From: Cognatundibacterium luofuense
GTDB taxonomy: Bacteria; Pseudomonadota; Gammaproteobacteria; Burkholderiales; Burkholderiaceae_D
Reading direction: 5' to 3'
DNA: 64,000 nucleotides
Assembly: GCF_018139685.1 (NCBI RefSeq)
Contig: NZ_JAGSPN010000002.1
Location: 363,642-427,641, forward strand
In this document: one piece after another, positions 17,439 to 27,736 of the stretch
Layout: each line of letters opens with the position of its first letter
Position numbering within the stretch: position 1 is the first letter of the stretch
Notes under the pieces: model-generated
Databases searched by the model: none
What the model was told of the DNA's origin: nothing
What the model saw: the letters and a program-made list of their open reading frames with translations, nothing else
Program-made: the position numbers and the translations under genes

Positions 17439-18269
17439 TCAGCGAAACTGATTGATCGCGTCGCGGGTTTGTGTAGCCACGCGGCGCGCTGCATCGGTGT
17501 AGCTTTCACCGGCTTCTGCGCGCGCGTACAGAATCGCGCGGGATGAATTAATCATCATACCGGTGCCATTCGCAGTACGACCGGCACGGACAGTCGCTTC
17601 AATATCGCCGCCCTGCGCACCAATGCCGGGAATCAGCAAAGGCATGTCGCCGGTAATGTCACGCACAGCTGCAATTTCATTCGGGAAGGTCGCACCGACC
17701 ACCAGCGCTGCCTGCCCGTTCGCATTCCATTTCTCTGCCACCAGTTGCGCCACATGCTGGTACAGCGGTTTACCGCCGACATCCAGAAACTGCAGATCCG
17801 AACCGCCCGCATTCGACGTGCGGCACAGGATGATGACGCCCTTGTCTTTCCATTCCATATACGGCTGCACGGAATCAAAGCCCATGTAAGGATTGACGGT
17901 GACGGCATCCGCGCCGTAACGCTCATAGGCTTCACGTGCATATTGCTCTGCCGTCGCACCGATATCGCCGCGCTTGGCATCCAGAATCACCGGAATATGC
18001 GGATACTGTTGTTTGATGTAGCGGCAGATGGCTTCCAGTTGGTCTTCGGCGCGCAATGCGGCAAAATACGCGATCTGCGGCTTGAAAGAACAGGCAACAG
18101 CGGCGGTTGCATCCACCATCGCTTTACAGAATTGATAAATCGCGTCAGGCTGCCCTTGCAATTCTGCCGGGAAACGCTGAATATCCGGATCAAGGCCGAC
18201 GCATAACAAAGACTGATTAGATTGCCATGCGGCTTGCAGTTGTTGAATAAATGTCACGATTTGCCCCAT
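17439..18269 (-). CDS. pyrF: Orotidine 5'-phosphate decarboxylase (type 2)
   Basis: A 276-residue TIM-barrel enzyme for the last step of UMP synthesis, OMP to UMP. The catalytic tetrad segment reads [11 protein letters not shown] with K99 and D102, preceded by FKPQIAYF and followed by [14 protein letters not shown]. The length and the long insertion after the catalytic motif mark the type 2 (Mycobacterium/beta-proteobacterial) family rather than the 230-residue E. coli type. It is convergent with the small membrane gene and divergent from the OhrR gene 94 bp away. Confidence 0.95.
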   Translation of the reverse strand: MGQIVTFIQQLQAAWQSNQSLLCVGLDPDIQRFPAELQGQPDAIYQFCKAMVDATAAVACSFKPQIAYFAALRAEDQLEAICRYIKQQYPHIPVILDAKRGDIGATAEQYAREAYERYGADAVTVNPYMGFDSVQPYMEWKDKGVIILCRTSNAGGSDLQFLDVGGKPLYQHVAQLVAEKWNANGQAALVVGATFPNEIAAVRDITGDMPLLIPGIGAQGGDIEATVRAGRTANGTGMMINSSRAILYARAEAGESYTDAARRVATQTRDAINQFR

Positions 18270-18363
18270 ATAATTTCAGATTGGTCACGGCCAGCATTAT
18301 ACCTGCTGAAGCAGGCGCAACCCCGACCACAAAGCCGGTTTTACACTGGCGCAGGACCTTACC

Positions 18364-18819
18364 ATGACCATTTGCCCGCCCGTTAACGCCAGCCTGCTGC
18401 TGCAGCTGGATCGCCAACTGTGCTTTGCGCTGTATTCTGCCTCGCTGGCAATGACCAAGACCTATAAGCCCTTGCTTGATCAGCTCGGTCTGACCTATCC
18501 GCAATATCTGGTGATGCTGGTACTGTGGGAACAGGATGACCGCGCCGTCAAAGAGATCGGCGAATTACTGCATCTGGACTCCGGCACGCTGACGCCGCTG
18601 CTGAAACGCATGGAAGCGGCGGGCTTGGTACACCGGCAGCGTGACAGCAAAGATGAACGCTCGGTGCGGATCCGGCTCAGCGATGACGGACGTGCCTTGC
18701 ATGAGCGTGCCGCTGAAATACCCTTACAAATCTTCTGCGCCAGCGGTTTGCAGCCGGAACAACTGGAGAATCTGCGCGTCGCACTGAACCAGCTGCGCGA
18801 TCAGCTCAGCGCCGCGTAA
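18364..18819 (+). CDS. ohrR: OhrR-type MarR-family peroxide sensor
   Basis: A 151-residue winged-helix repressor. The N-terminal [13 protein letters not shown] carries the redox Cys (C20) in the place that defines OhrR. The HTH covers [28 protein letters not shown] and the wing [11 protein letters not shown]. OhrR represses ohr until organic hydroperoxides oxidise the Cys. The ohr gene follows on the same strand with an inverted-repeat operator 69 bp before it. The second Cys at the C-terminal side (FCASG) may give the two-Cys mechanism. Confidence 0.9.
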   Translation: MTICPPVNASLLLQLDRQLCFALYSASLAMTKTYKPLLDQLGLTYPQYLVMLVLWEQDDRAVKEIGELLHLDSGTLTPLLKRMEAAGLVHRQRDSKDERSVRIRLSDDGRALHERAAEIPLQIFCASGLQPEQLENLRVALNQLRDQLSAA

Positions 18820-18929
18820 ATACCGGATAGATGTCTGGTAATCGGCTGTTAAGCACCTGTTAAGCGCCTGTTCAGCGCCCAAACAACACCTGACAGACAC
18901 CGGACCGCGCTGCATCAGCGCTTGCAATG

Positions 18930-19008
18930 TGCAGAAGTCCGCATCTGTCATTTCCGGAGAGCCGGACTTTCTGCCGACGACCGCCGGATCGCTATGCAAG
19001 AATCCGCA
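18930..19008 (+). repeat. Dispersed 65-bp-spaced repeat, copy 2
   Basis: Left 14-mer TGCAGAAGTCCGCA at 18930 and right TGCAAGAATCCGCA at 18995, 65 bp apart, around the exact core CCGGACTTTCTGCCGACGAC. The flank TTTGAGCTATTTTTGGGC follows. Starts 110 bp after the ohrR stop, same orientation. Confidence 0.9.
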
Positions 19009-19319
19009 TTTGAGCTATTTTTGGGCTGTTTTTGGGCTGTTTTTTGAGGGATTCAGGGCATTTTTCAGGCGTTCAGCGTTGCTGTTGCACGTACCGCACT
19101 ATTACTGTCCACTTCCCCCGACACTCCACCGTAAAGCAAAATGAAAAGCGGACGTCGTCCGTCCGTGCGGCAAGGACCTCTTTCCCGTCATCCCTGCGTT
19201 TTCCCGCATTTACGGTTCGTTACCCCTATTTTTGCGACAAAAACTACAGCTGAATCACCGCCATACATACAGCCTGCCTATCAGCATGATTGAAAAAGAC
19301 AATCACAATTTATATTGCG

Positions 19320-19334
19320 CACAATCTAATTGTG
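19320..19334. promoter_or_regulatory. Probable OhrR operator
   Basis: CACAAT-CTA-ATTGTG is a perfect 6-3-6 inverted repeat, 69 bp before the ohr ATG, in an AT-rich patch with a partial second site (CACAATTTATATTG, about 19304). It matches the ACAAT...ATTGT style of known OhrR boxes. The regulator is encoded just upstream. Confidence 0.7.
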
Positions 19335-19402
19335 TACGATACTTATCTCCATCGCAGCACACATCGCTGCGAAACCAATCCCCCTCACTATCGGAGAACA
19401 TC

Positions 19403-19822
19403 ATGCAAGTACTGTACACAGCGAATGCAACAGCAACCGGTGGCCGCGATGGCCGCGCCGTTTCCAGCGATGCACAACTGGACGTAAAACTGACCACACC
19501 AAAAGAACTGGGTGGCGCCGGTGGTGCCGGTACCAATCCTGAGCAATTATTTGCCGCTGGCTACTCCGCCTGCTTTATCGGCGCGATGAAATTTGTGGCT
19601 GCTGCCGCGAAAAAAGCGCTGCCAGCAGATGTTTCAGTCAATGGCCTGGTTGGCATCGGCCCGAACGGCAAAGGTGGCTTTGGTATTACGGTCACACTCA
19701 ACATCAGCCTGGCGGGCATGGAGCGTGCAGATGCGGAAGCGCTGATTCATAAAGCACACGAAGTCTGCCCGTATTCGAACGCAACACGCGGCAATGTCGA
19801 TGTCACGCTGAATCTGCTCTGA
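19403..19822 (+). CDS. ohr: Organic hydroperoxide resistance protein Ohr
   Basis: A 139-residue OsmC-superfamily thiol peroxidase that reduces fatty-acid and other organic hydroperoxides using lipoyl cofactors. The peroxidatic Cys is C57 in YSACFIGAM and the resolving Cys is C122 in [13 protein letters not shown]47 and an early Arg complete the active site. The start is ATG 19403 behind GGAGAA; the longer open frame upstream is intergenic. Controlled by the adjacent OhrR through the operator at 19320. Confidence 0.95.
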   Translation: MQVLYTANATATGGRDGRAVSSDAQLDVKLTTPKELGGAGGAGTNPEQLFAAGYSACFIGAMKFVAAAAKKALPADVSVNGLVGIGPNGKGGFGITVTLNISLAGMERADAEALIHKAHEVCPYSNATRGNVDVTLNLL

Positions 19823-19909
19823 TTACCATAGTGCACCAACCTGCTGACACACCGGTGCAAGCCTGATGCAGGTTTGGGGCAGATTTGGTAAAGGTTTGAT
19901 GCGCAAAAT

Positions 19910-19942
19910 AAAAAACGGAGCATTCGCGCTCCGTTTTTTATT
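19910..19942. terminator. Bidirectional terminator between ohr and rhlE
   Basis: ACGGAGC and GCTCCGT stem flanked by an A run and a T run, so it can end both convergent genes. Confidence 0.88.
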
Positions 19943-19958
19943 GTCTGATGCAAGCAGA

Positions 19959-21425
19959 TTAGCCCGCTGTCGGCATCTTTCGTAAGCCGCCCAGCAAAGC
20001 TGCGCGCTTTTGCGGTTTTGGTGCCGAAGAAGCATTCGCTGACGCCTGTTTTTCTGTCCGCGCACCGGCAGGTGCCGTATTCGGGGTGTAAGGACGCAGG
20101 AACCACGGGTCGACTTTTTCACGGCTGCCGCCATAACTACCACGGCTGCGCGGGTGTTCACTGCGTTCGCTACGCTGTTCATAGCGGTTTTCACGCTCGC
20201 GTTCGCGGTAAGGAACTGCGCTGGCAGGGACAAAGCCAGCCAGTTGCAAACGTACGATTTTACGACCGGTCAGCTTTTCAATATCCGCCAGCGCTTTATC
20301 ATCTTGCGGAGTACACAGGGAAATTGCATCTCCCTTAGCACCGGCACGGCCGGTACGACCGATACGGTGTACATAATCTTCAGCATTAAACGGCAGATCA
20401 TAATTGATCACACACGGCATCTCGGAAATATCCAGACCACGCGCAGCAACGTCGGTTGCGACCAGCACTTCGACCGCACCACGCTTGAAATCTTCCAGCG
20501 CTGTCATCCGTTCAGACTGGGATTTGTCGCCGTGAATCGCCGCCGCTTTCACGCCCTGCTTCACCAGATGCACCGACAAGCGGGATGCCCCGATTTTGGT
20601 ATTCGTGAACACAATCACTTGCTTCAGGCCACGCTCGCGCAGAATGAAGGCGATTGCATCGCGTTTCTCATCTTCCTTCACTTCATACAGAATCTGCGTC
20701 ACGTTGTCGGAAGTCGCATTGCTGCGCGCAACCTCAATCGTTTGCGGATTACTGAGGAAGCTGGCTGCCAGCTTTTTGATTTCAGGCGAGAAGGTCGCCG
20801 AGAACATCAGATTCTGACGCTGACGCGGCAACAGATTGATGATGCGCTGCAGATCCGGCAGGAAACCCATGTCCAGCATACGGTCTGCTTCATCCATCAC
20901 CAGAATCTGCGTCTGACTCAGATTGATTGACTTTTGCGCCACGTGATCAAGCAATCGACCCGGCGTCGCAATCACAATTTCCACGCCGGAACGCAAGGCC
21001 GCAACCTGCGGCGCCATATCCACGCCACCGAATACCACGGTCGCACGCAAGCCGGTGTGACGCGAATACGCTTTCACGTTTTCCGCGACCTGATCGGCCA
21101 GTTCACGGGTTGGTGTCAGAATCAGCGCACGGACAGGATGGCGTGCCGGAGATGCACTGGTATTCGCATGCGCCATCAGACGCTGAATAATCGGCAAAGA
21201 AAAACCTGCGGTCTTCCCGGTACCGGTCTGGGCAGCGCCCATCACGTCCCTGCCCTGCAATACCACAGGAATGGCCTGCGCCTGAATCGGTGTCGGATAC
21301 TCATAACCCTGATCGCGCAATGCACGCAGAATTTCAGGGGATAAACCGAAATCGTCAAAACGCTGGCGGGCCGCTGCCATATCAGCAGGGGCAGAAAGTG
21401 GGGAAGACTGTTGGTCTGTCATCAT
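19959..21425 (-). CDS. rhlE: DEAD-box RNA helicase, RhlE type
   Basis: A 488-residue ATP-dependent RNA helicase. Motifs in order: Q motif around FGLSPEILRAL...PTPIQ, Walker A AQTGTGKT, PTRELADQ, TPGRLLDH, DEAD (VMDEADRMLDMGF), SAT (FSATFS), then ARGLDI and HRIGRTGRAG. The basic tail with RERERENRYEQRSERSE is typical of RhlE accessory tails that bind RNA. Expected roles are ribosome assembly and cold RNA unwinding. I start at ATG 21425 (ATGATG, with GAGG ten bases before); the frame is open 54 bp further. Confidence 0.92.
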   Translation of the reverse strand: MMTDQQSSPLSAPADMAAARQRFDDFGLSPEILRALRDQGYEYPTPIQAQAIPVVLQGRDVMGAAQTGTGKTAGFSLPIIQRLMAHANTSASPARHPVRALILTPTRELADQVAENVKAYSRHTGLRATVVFGGVDMAPQVAALRSGVEIVIATPGRLLDHVAQKSINLSQTQILVMDEADRMLDMGFLPDLQRIINLLPRQRQNLMFSATFSPEIKKLAASFLSNPQTIEVARSNATSDNVTQILYEVKEDEKRDAIAFILRERGLKQVIVFTNTKIGASRLSVHLVKQGVKAAAIHGDKSQSERMTALEDFKRGAVEVLVATDVAARGLDISEMPCVINYDLPFNAEDYVHRIGRTGRAGAKGDAISLCTPQDDKALADIEKLTGRKIVRLQLAGFVPASAVPYRERERENRYEQRSERSEHPRSRGSYGGSREKVDPWFLRPYTPNTAPAGARTEKQASANASSAPKPQKRAALLGGLRKMPTAG

Positions 21426-21646
21426 TATTGAAACCTCATCCGGCCTGCGGCATTGCTGATGCAATGACTCGCAGTGCATGTGCTGTTACTACCGGAATGA
21501 AAGCAAATAGAAAATCGTGTGCGAAACCTGCATTGTAGCACCATGCAGCAATCACAACCGTATTGACTGGTATGTTCTGTGAATATCACCGCAGATCAGA
21601 GACAGAAAAGGACTGAAACAGTCCCTCTTGTACTCAAAACGGTAAC

Positions 21647-21723
<77 letters not shown>

Positions 21724-21825
21724 GGTTTTCCAAAGATTGGCTGTTTTTAACAACCGCCCGGCTGACACAAACGCATGCAGCGCAAGCAAAAACGGGCACC
21801 GAAAAACGGCACCCATTATAAACGA

Positions 21826-24591
21826 TTAATTACCTTCGAGGAAGCTCTTCAGCTTATCGGAGCGGGATGGATGACGCAGTTTGCGCAATGCCTTGGCTTC
21901 AATCTGACGAATACGCTCACGCGTCACGTCAAATTGCTTGCCTACTTCTTCCAGCGTGTGATCTGTCGACATCTCAACACCGAAACGCATACGCAATACC
22001 TTCGCCTCACGCGGTGTCAGAGAATCCAGAACGTCTTTCACTACATTACGCATCGATGCATGCAGCGCTGCGTCGGAAGGTGCCAGTGTGTGATTATCTT
22101 CGATGAAATCACCCAGATGCGAATCATCATCGTCACCGATCGGTGTTTCCATCGAAATCGGTTCCTTCGCGATCTTCATGATCTTGCGGATTTTATCTTC
22201 CGGCATTTCCATCTTGATCGCCAGTGTTGCCGGATCCGGTTCCACACCGGTTTCCTGCAGAATCTGACGGGAAATCCGGTTCATCTTATTGATGGTTTCA
22301 ATCATATGCACCGGAATACGGATCGTACGTGCCTGATCCGCGATAGAACGGGTAATCGCCTGACGAATCCACCATGTTGCATACGTGGAGAATTTATAGC
22401 CGCGACGGTATTCGAATTTATCCACCGCCTTCATCAGACCAATATTTCCTTCCTGAATCAGATCCAGGAATTGCAAACCACGGTTGGTATATTTTTTCGC
22501 AATCGAAATCACCAGACGCAGGTTGGCCTCGGTCATTTCGCGCTTCGCTTTGCGGGCTTTCATTTCACCGGCGGACATGCGTTTATTAATATTGCGCAAA
22601 TCAGCCAGCGGCAGAACAACACGCGCCTGCAGGTCGATCAGTTTTTGTTGCAATTGCTGAATTGCCGGTACGTTACGGCCCAGAGTCGCGCTGTAAGCGT
22701 GACCGCCGTTCACTTCACCTTCAACCCAGTGCAGATTGGTTTCATTACCCGGGAAAACTTTAATAAAGTGCGAGCGCGGCATATTGCAGCGGTTCACTGC
22801 CACGTCAAGAATCTGCTTCTCAATGTGACGCACTTCGTCAACCTGTCCACGCAGCGTATCACACAGCTTTTCAACGACTTTGGCTGTAAAACGGATGCCC
22901 AGCAGTTCGTTTGAAATAGTTTCCTGTGCTTTCACATAGGTTTTGGAGTTATAGCCTTCTTTTTCAAAGGCTTTGCGCATTTTGTCGAAATTGGAAGAGA
23001 TCACATCAAACTTCGCCAGAGAATCACGCTTCATCTGCTCCATTTGCTCCGCACTCATCCCGGTCGCACCTGCAGCACCACCGGACTCCTCTCCCTCGTC
23101 TTCATCCTCTTCTTCTTCCTCATCCTCATCCGACTCATCATCAGCAGCAGCTGGCGTAGCAGCAGCTACCACCGGCTCATCGTCGGTTGCGTTCGGATCG
23201 ACCAGACCATCAACGATTTCATCAATTTTGATTTCGTCCGCAGCAATCTTGTCGGCCATTTCCAGAATCTCAGCGATTGTGGTCGGGCAGGCAGAGATTG
23301 CCTGAATCATGTCTTTCAGGCCTTCTTCAATTTTCTTGGCGATGACGATTTCGCCTTCACGGGTCAGCAGTTCTACCGAACCCATTTCACGCATATACAT
23401 ACGTACCGGATCGGTCGTACGACCGAAATCGGAATCAACCGTCGACAGCGCAGCTTCAGCGGCGGCTTCAACCTCATCATCATCCGAAGCCACTGTTACA
23501 ACGTTATCAGACAGCAGCAGAGTTTCTGCATCCGGCGCCTGTTCGTAGACAGCCACACCCATATCATTGAAGGTGCCGATAATGCCTTCAATCGCTTCCG
23601 GATCAACCACATTTTCCGGCAAATGATCGTTGATCTCTGCGAATGTCAGATATCCACGGTCTTTACCGAGCTTGATCAGTGCCTTCAGCTTCTGACGGCG
23701 ACGCTCAAGTTCCTCTTCAGTCGCTTCCGGATCAGAGGAAAAGGCATCTTTCAGCAAAGCTTTTTCTTTCGCTTTACGGTCTTTGGCTTTCGCTTTATCG
23801 ATCGCTTTCAGCTCTGCACGCTCCACGGCGTTCAATGCTGCAATTTCATCATTTTCAGGCTGAAAATCTTTTGGCTTACGTCCGCGACGTCCCGGCACTT
23901 TCACACCAGGCAGCACATATCCGGAAGTATCAATAGTTGCCAGCACTGCAGCATCTGTGGTCTGGCTGACCGCCGGAGCATTACCCTGACGAATTTCCTG
24001 CACTTCAACCGAAGGCACAGCAGCTTTCGCAGCAGCCGCTTTTTTCGGCGCACGGGCCGGCTTGGCTTCAGCTACGACGGATTCCGCTGGCTGCGCGTCA
24101 GTGACGGGCGCTACCTCTGCAGCCTCAGCTTTTTTGCTGCGTTTTTTCGGCGCTTCAGCGACAACCTGCTCTGCTGCCTGCGGAGCGGCTTTCTTTGCTT
24201 TGGATGGGGATTTGCTGCTGGATTCTTTCACGGGTGCTTTCTTTGCTGTGACCGGATCGTTGTTTTCCGCGACCGGGCTCTGACTGCTGGACTTCTCGGA
24301 TTCTGGTACTGCCTTTGCTGCGGCAGCCGCTTTACTTACTTTAGGCGCTTTAGTGTCTTTCGCAAGCGCTTTCTGCTCGGTTGAATGATCAGGCTCTGCA
24401 GGGGCTTTTTGCTTGGCGCTGGCTTTCACCGCCTTAGATGCTTCGATGATACTGTCTTCGGCTTTTGCTGGCTTTTTCGAACTTTTAGGCGCAGTTCCGC
24501 TGCCGGTTTCTTTGTGGGTTGCCTTTGCCGCTGATGTGGATTCCGTTGCCGGCGTCAGGGTTTTCGCGGGTTTCTTCATTGCGTTAGCCAT
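21826..24591 (-). CDS. rpoD: RNA polymerase primary sigma factor RpoD (sigma-70)
   Basis: A 921-residue primary sigma factor. The order is: a long Ala/Lys/Pro N-terminal extension (about residues 1-250) with AT-hook-like RRGRKPKDF, region 1.1/1.2 ([21 protein letters not shown]), the acidic non-conserved region with an Asp/Glu run, core region 2 ([39 protein letters not shown]), region 3 and region 4 with the -35-binding HTH ending [17 protein letters not shown]. It is much longer than E. coli RpoD (613). ATG 24591 has GGATGG upstream; in-frame ATGs at 24648 and 24579 and a GTG at 24744 are alternatives. Last gene of the macromolecular-synthesis operon. Confidence 0.95.
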   Translation of the reverse strand: MANAMKKPAKTLTPATESTSAAKATHKETGSGTAPKSSKKPAKAEDSIIEASKAVKASAKQKAPAEPDHSTEQKALAKDTKAPKVSKAAAAAKAVPESEKSSSQSPVAENNDPVTAKKAPVKESSSKSPSKAKKAAPQAAEQVVAEAPKKRSKKAEAAEVAPVTDAQPAESVVAEAKPARAPKKAAAAKAAVPSVEVQEIRQGNAPAVSQTTDAAVLATIDTSGYVLPGVKVPGRRGRKPKDFQPENDEIAALNAVERAELKAIDKAKAKDRKAKEKALLKDAFSSDPEATEEELERRRQKLKALIKLGKDRGYLTFAEINDHLPENVVDPEAIEGIIGTFNDMGVAVYEQAPDAETLLLSDNVVTVASDDDEVEAAAEAALSTVDSDFGRTTDPVRMYMREMGSVELLTREGEIVIAKKIEEGLKDMIQAISACPTTIAEILEMADKIAADEIKIDEIVDGLVDPNATDDEPVVAAATPAAADDESDEDEEEEEDEDEGEESGGAAGATGMSAEQMEQMKRDSLAKFDVISSNFDKMRKAFEKEGYNSKTYVKAQETISNELLGIRFTAKVVEKLCDTLRGQVDEVRHIEKQILDVAVNRCNMPRSHFIKVFPGNETNLHWVEGEVNGGHAYSATLGRNVPAIQQLQQKLIDLQARVVLPLADLRNINKRMSAGEMKARKAKREMTEANLRLVISIAKKYTNRGLQFLDLIQEGNIGLMKAVDKFEYRRGYKFSTYATWWIRQAITRSIADQARTIRIPVHMIETINKMNRISRQILQETGVEPDPATLAIKMEMPEDKIRKIMKIAKEPISMETPIGDDDDSHLGDFIEDNHTLAPSDAALHASMRNVVKDVLDSLTPREAKVLRMRFGVEMSTDHTLEEVGKQFDVTRERIRQIEAKALRKLRHPSRSDKLKSFLEGN

Positions 24592-25011
24592 TGAATCAAA
24601 CCATCCGGTACTGAGGAAGTCGTCTGCGCTACGCCATACAAATTTCATAACGACAGACAGATTGCTTACCGCCCTGCTTCGCCATTCTTTTGTTTCAGAC
24701 TTCCCGAGTCTCAGCGCCAGTGTTTGGGTTACTCGGAGGAGCACAAAGGCTCACCTAAACAACACGTTCTGCCTAAAAATTCAGCAAATTACACAGAACA
24801 AAACAACCTAAGACCTTGAATTGAAAGCTTTAAATTATAGCACGCAGACTCCGCTTTCTCCAGTCTGCGGGTAGCCGCCAGCGAAGAAATCTGATAAAAA
24901 AATAGGCAGATTTCCCAAAGACGTACCAATTCAAACATGCGTTTTTATCAAGCCTGAGAGCGGAAATCAAGCCCCCTGTGCCGCAGATGATGATTTATCG
25001 CAACGGCGACC
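24592..25011. other. dnaG-rpoD spacer with promoter and long leader
   Basis: 420 bp. It holds a TATAAT and an inverted repeat described separately, then a leader of about 240 nt to the rpoD ATG. The rpoD frame stays open through the last 150 bp of it. Nothing else is recognised. Confidence 0.6.
24834..24869 (-). promoter_or_regulatory. rpoD promoter -10 with abutting inverted repeat
   Basis: On the minus strand a perfect TATAAT (24839-24834) directly follows the inverted repeat CGCAGACT...AGTCTGCG (24869-24843, 11-base loop). The dyad covers the place of a -35 box and the spacer, so it may be an operator. No good TTGACA is seen. Confidence 0.5.
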
Positions 25012-26793
25012 TCAGGCAACAGGCTGTTTTTTCAACTGTTCCAGCAAACCCATAATTTCCCGCCATCGCTGCCGGGAAACCTCATCAGCCAGGCCGCGCG
25101 CCACCAGATGATCCGCCTCCGCGCGCAGTGCCTGCATGCGCATCTGACGAATGGCACCGTTCAGCTCAAGCTGCGCCAGCTCAGGATCGATATCTCCCTG
25201 CCCCGCGATTTCAGTAATCAGACCATCAAAATCATTTCCGGTTCCACGCAATACTTCTGCGAGGGCTGCAAATTGTCCGTGTTCACCCAGAGATAGCGCC
25301 ACCTGAACGAGACCCTGCAACATCTCGGCGCCGTCTGGCGCAAGCTTCGCGGCATCCGCCATCGCCACCTGATCCAGCAAAGCAGCCAGCGGTGGAAAGG
25401 CCATCACGAGACGCATAATCTGCAACTCCAGCCCGGCCGGAGCGCTTCGTCGCACTCTTGCCGGTGCGGCCGCCTGGCGCCGCACTACCGGTTGTGTCAG
25501 CGAAAATAAGGCTTCGATATCACCAGCCGGTGTTTGTGTCAGCTGCGCCAGTTGGCGCACAATTTGCAAACGCAAAGCCGTCGGCTGCATGGCTTGTAGC
25601 AAAGGTTTTGCCTCAGCCAGCGCATGCGCCCTACCCTCCGCAGACTGTAAACTCAGCCCGGCAGTGACCTCACGAATAAAAAACTGCGATAACGGCGTCG
25701 CATCACGGATTTCCTGCTCGAATGCATCCGCACCAAACTCCCGGATATAAGAATCCGGATCATGTTCGGCTGGTAAAAACAAAAACTGCACCAGCTTGCT
25801 ATCGTCAAGCAAAGGCAGGCAGGCATCCAGTGCGCGACGAGCTGCGCGGCGCCCCGCGGAGTCACCATCGAAACTGAAAATAATCCGGTCCGTCTGACGC
25901 AGCAACTTTTGCACATGAGTAGGCGTACAAGCGGTTCCCAGCGTTGCTACAGCCTGCGGAAAACCCATTTGCGCAAGCGCGACGACATCCATATATCCTT
26001 CGGTAACCAGCGCATATCCGGCCTCACGAATCGCCTGCCGCGCCTCAAACAGTCCGTACAGCTCAAGCCCTTTCTGAAAGACCGGCGTTTCCGGCGAATT
26101 CAGATATTTTGGCTCGCCCTGCTCCATAATACGTCCGCCAAAACCAATGACCTGGCCCTTGGTATTGCGAATCGGGAACATGATACGGTCACGAAAACGG
26201 TCGTAACGCTTGCGCTGACCACCGTTTTCGGCAGACTTGTCGATTACCAGCCCAGCCTCATCAAGTGCGCCAGCACTGTAATCAGGGAAAACCTGGCGCA
26301 GACTATCCCACGCATCCGGTGCATATCCCATCCCGAAGCGGGCAGCAATTTCTCCGGTCAGACCACGCTTTTTCAAGTAAGCAATCGCCTGTGGCGCCGT
26401 TTTCAGCTGCTGACGGTAGAAATCGCATGCTTTACCGAGCACATCGCTGAGTGCCATGCTTTTTGCCTGTGCTTCAGCACGACGCTCCGGAATAATGCGA
26501 TTTTCCTCCGGCACAACCATACCCAGTCCCTGCGCCAGATCACGTACTGCATCAGGAAAGCTTACTCCCGAAAACTCCATCACAAATCCGATCGCCGTAC
26601 CATGTGCACCACAACCGAAGCAGTGATAAAACTGTTTGGTTGGACTGACGGTAAAACTCGGCGATTTTTCATTGTGAAACGGACACAAACCCATATAGTT
26701 TGCGCCGCCTTTTTTCAGCTGAACATGCTTACCAACGACATCTACGATGTCGACACGGGCCAGCAAATCCTGAATAAAACTTTGCGGTATCAA
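25012..26793 (-). CDS. dnaG: DNA primase DnaG
   Basis: A 593-residue primase. The N-terminal zinc ribbon has C37, H40, C58 and C61 (CPFH...HCFGCG). The RNA-polymerase core includes the TOPRIM segment with EGYMDVV and FDGDSAGRRAA. The C-terminal domain from about residue 430, which contacts DnaB helicase, is weaker in conservation. It makes the RNA primers for replication. It lies between yqeY (29 bp) and rpoD in the same direction. Confidence 0.96.
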   Translation of the reverse strand: MIPQSFIQDLLARVDIVDVVGKHVQLKKGGANYMGLCPFHNEKSPSFTVSPTKQFYHCFGCGAHGTAIGFVMEFSGVSFPDAVRDLAQGLGMVVPEENRIIPERRAEAQAKSMALSDVLGKACDFYRQQLKTAPQAIAYLKKRGLTGEIAARFGMGYAPDAWDSLRQVFPDYSAGALDEAGLVIDKSAENGGQRKRYDRFRDRIMFPIRNTKGQVIGFGGRIMEQGEPKYLNSPETPVFQKGLELYGLFEARQAIREAGYALVTEGYMDVVALAQMGFPQAVATLGTACTPTHVQKLLRQTDRIIFSFDGDSAGRRAARRALDACLPLLDDSKLVQFLFLPAEHDPDSYIREFGADAFEQEIRDATPLSQFFIREVTAGLSLQSAEGRAHALAEAKPLLQAMQPTALRLQIVRQLAQLTQTPAGDIEALFSLTQPVVRRQAAAPARVRRSAPAGLELQIMRLVMAFPPLAALLDQVAMADAAKLAPDGAEMLQGLVQVALSLGEHGQFAALAEVLRGTGNDFDGLITEIAGQGDIDPELAQLELNGAIRQMRMQALRAEADHLVARGLADEVSRQRWREIMGLLEQLKKQPVA

Positions 26794-26822
26794 TGCCTTC
26801 TCCGGCGCAGAAAGCGGGCGAA

Positions 26823-27269
26823 TTACTTGCTCAGCGCAGCTTTGACGAGGCCGGAAACTTTACCCATGTCTGCACGACCAGCCAGACGGGTTTTCAGCAA
26901 TTCGATGACTTTACGCATATCCTGCGGACCTGCGGCACCAATTTCTGCGACCGCAGCAGTAACTGCAACCTGCACTTCTTCATCGGACAAGGCTGCAGGC
27001 ATATACGCGACCAGCACATCAATCTCGGACTTTTCAATTTCAGCCAGCTCAGGACGACCGCCAGCCTCGAATTGCTGAATTGAGTCCTTGCGCTGCTTGA
27101 TCATTTTTTCAATGATAGCGAGGATCATGCCGTCATCCAGCTCCACACGCTCATCCACCTCTTTCTGCTTCAGTGCTGCCTGCAGAAGACGAATAGTCGC
27201 CAGCTTGCTCGCTTCTTTTGCGCGCATTGCCGCTTTCATATCATTGGTGATTTGTTCTTTTAAGCTCAT
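26823..27269 (-). CDS. yqeY: GatB/YqeY domain protein
   Basis: A 148-residue soluble helical protein with the GatB/YqeY tRNA-binding fold: MSLKEQITNDMKAAMRAKEASKLATIRLL is the hallmark start, followed by IEKMIKQRKDSI and ADMGKVSGLVKAALSK at the end. Related to the C-terminal tail of GatB. Its cellular role is uncertain. ATG 27269 follows AGGA. Its place between rpsU and dnaG is standard in many bacteria. Confidence 0.92.
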   Translation of the reverse strand: MSLKEQITNDMKAAMRAKEASKLATIRLLQAALKQKEVDERVELDDGMILAIIEKMIKQRKDSIQQFEAGGRPELAEIEKSEIDVLVAYMPAALSDEEVQVAVTAAVAEIGAAGPQDMRKVIELLKTRLAGRADMGKVSGLVKAALSK

Positions 27270-27390
27270 GAAATTTCCTGAATGACGAAATAAAAAATGA
27301 CAACGCCCGCTGCGGTACACCGAAGCGGGCATGCAAACCTAATGCTGGTTTCATTGCTTTCAATCTGGCGTTGCCAGACGAGGCAATGAA

Positions 27391-27603
27391 TCAGTACATT
27401 TTCTTAGGCAACTGTTGACTACGAATGCGTTTGTAGTGACGCTTAACAGCCGCAGCCAGTTTGCGTTTGCGTTCTGCTGTTGGCTTTTCGTAGAACTCGC
27501 GAGCGCGCAATTCGGTCAACAGACCGGTCTTTTCGATAGTGCGCTTGAAGCGGCGCATGGCGACTTCGAACGGCTCGTTTTCTTTAAGGCGAATTGTGGT
27601 CAT
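27391..27603 (-). CDS. rpsU: 30S ribosomal protein S21
   Basis: A 70-residue very basic protein: [25 protein letters not shown] then many Arg/Lys residues, matching S21, the last-assembled small-subunit protein near the anti-Shine-Dalgarno region. First gene of the rpsU-yqeY-dnaG-rpoD operon. Its own ribosome site is poor (no GGAG before ATG), a known trait of S21 genes in several groups. Confidence 0.96.
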   Translation of the reverse strand: MTTIRLKENEPFEVAMRRFKRTIEKTGLLTELRAREFYEKPTAERKRKLAAAVKRHYKRIRSQQLPKKMY

Positions 27604-27736
27604 TTAAGTTCAAACCATGGAAAAAATTGTAGGAAGACCGAGATAGTAACAGGATTTCAGTCTTTTTGGAAGAATTTTTTGATTAATTCTTATGCAGTCA
27701 AGCCCCTGCGCGGATATTTTGTTGCGAATCCACCGT

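Noticed and set aside
21775-22914. Long open frame (379 aa) on the plus strand
   Set aside because: It is antisense to rpoD, which is unmistakable in the other frame; it has no domain or ribosome site.
23044-24384. Long open frame (446 aa) on the plus strand
   Set aside because: Antisense to the low-complexity N-terminal part of rpoD; repeated composition only.
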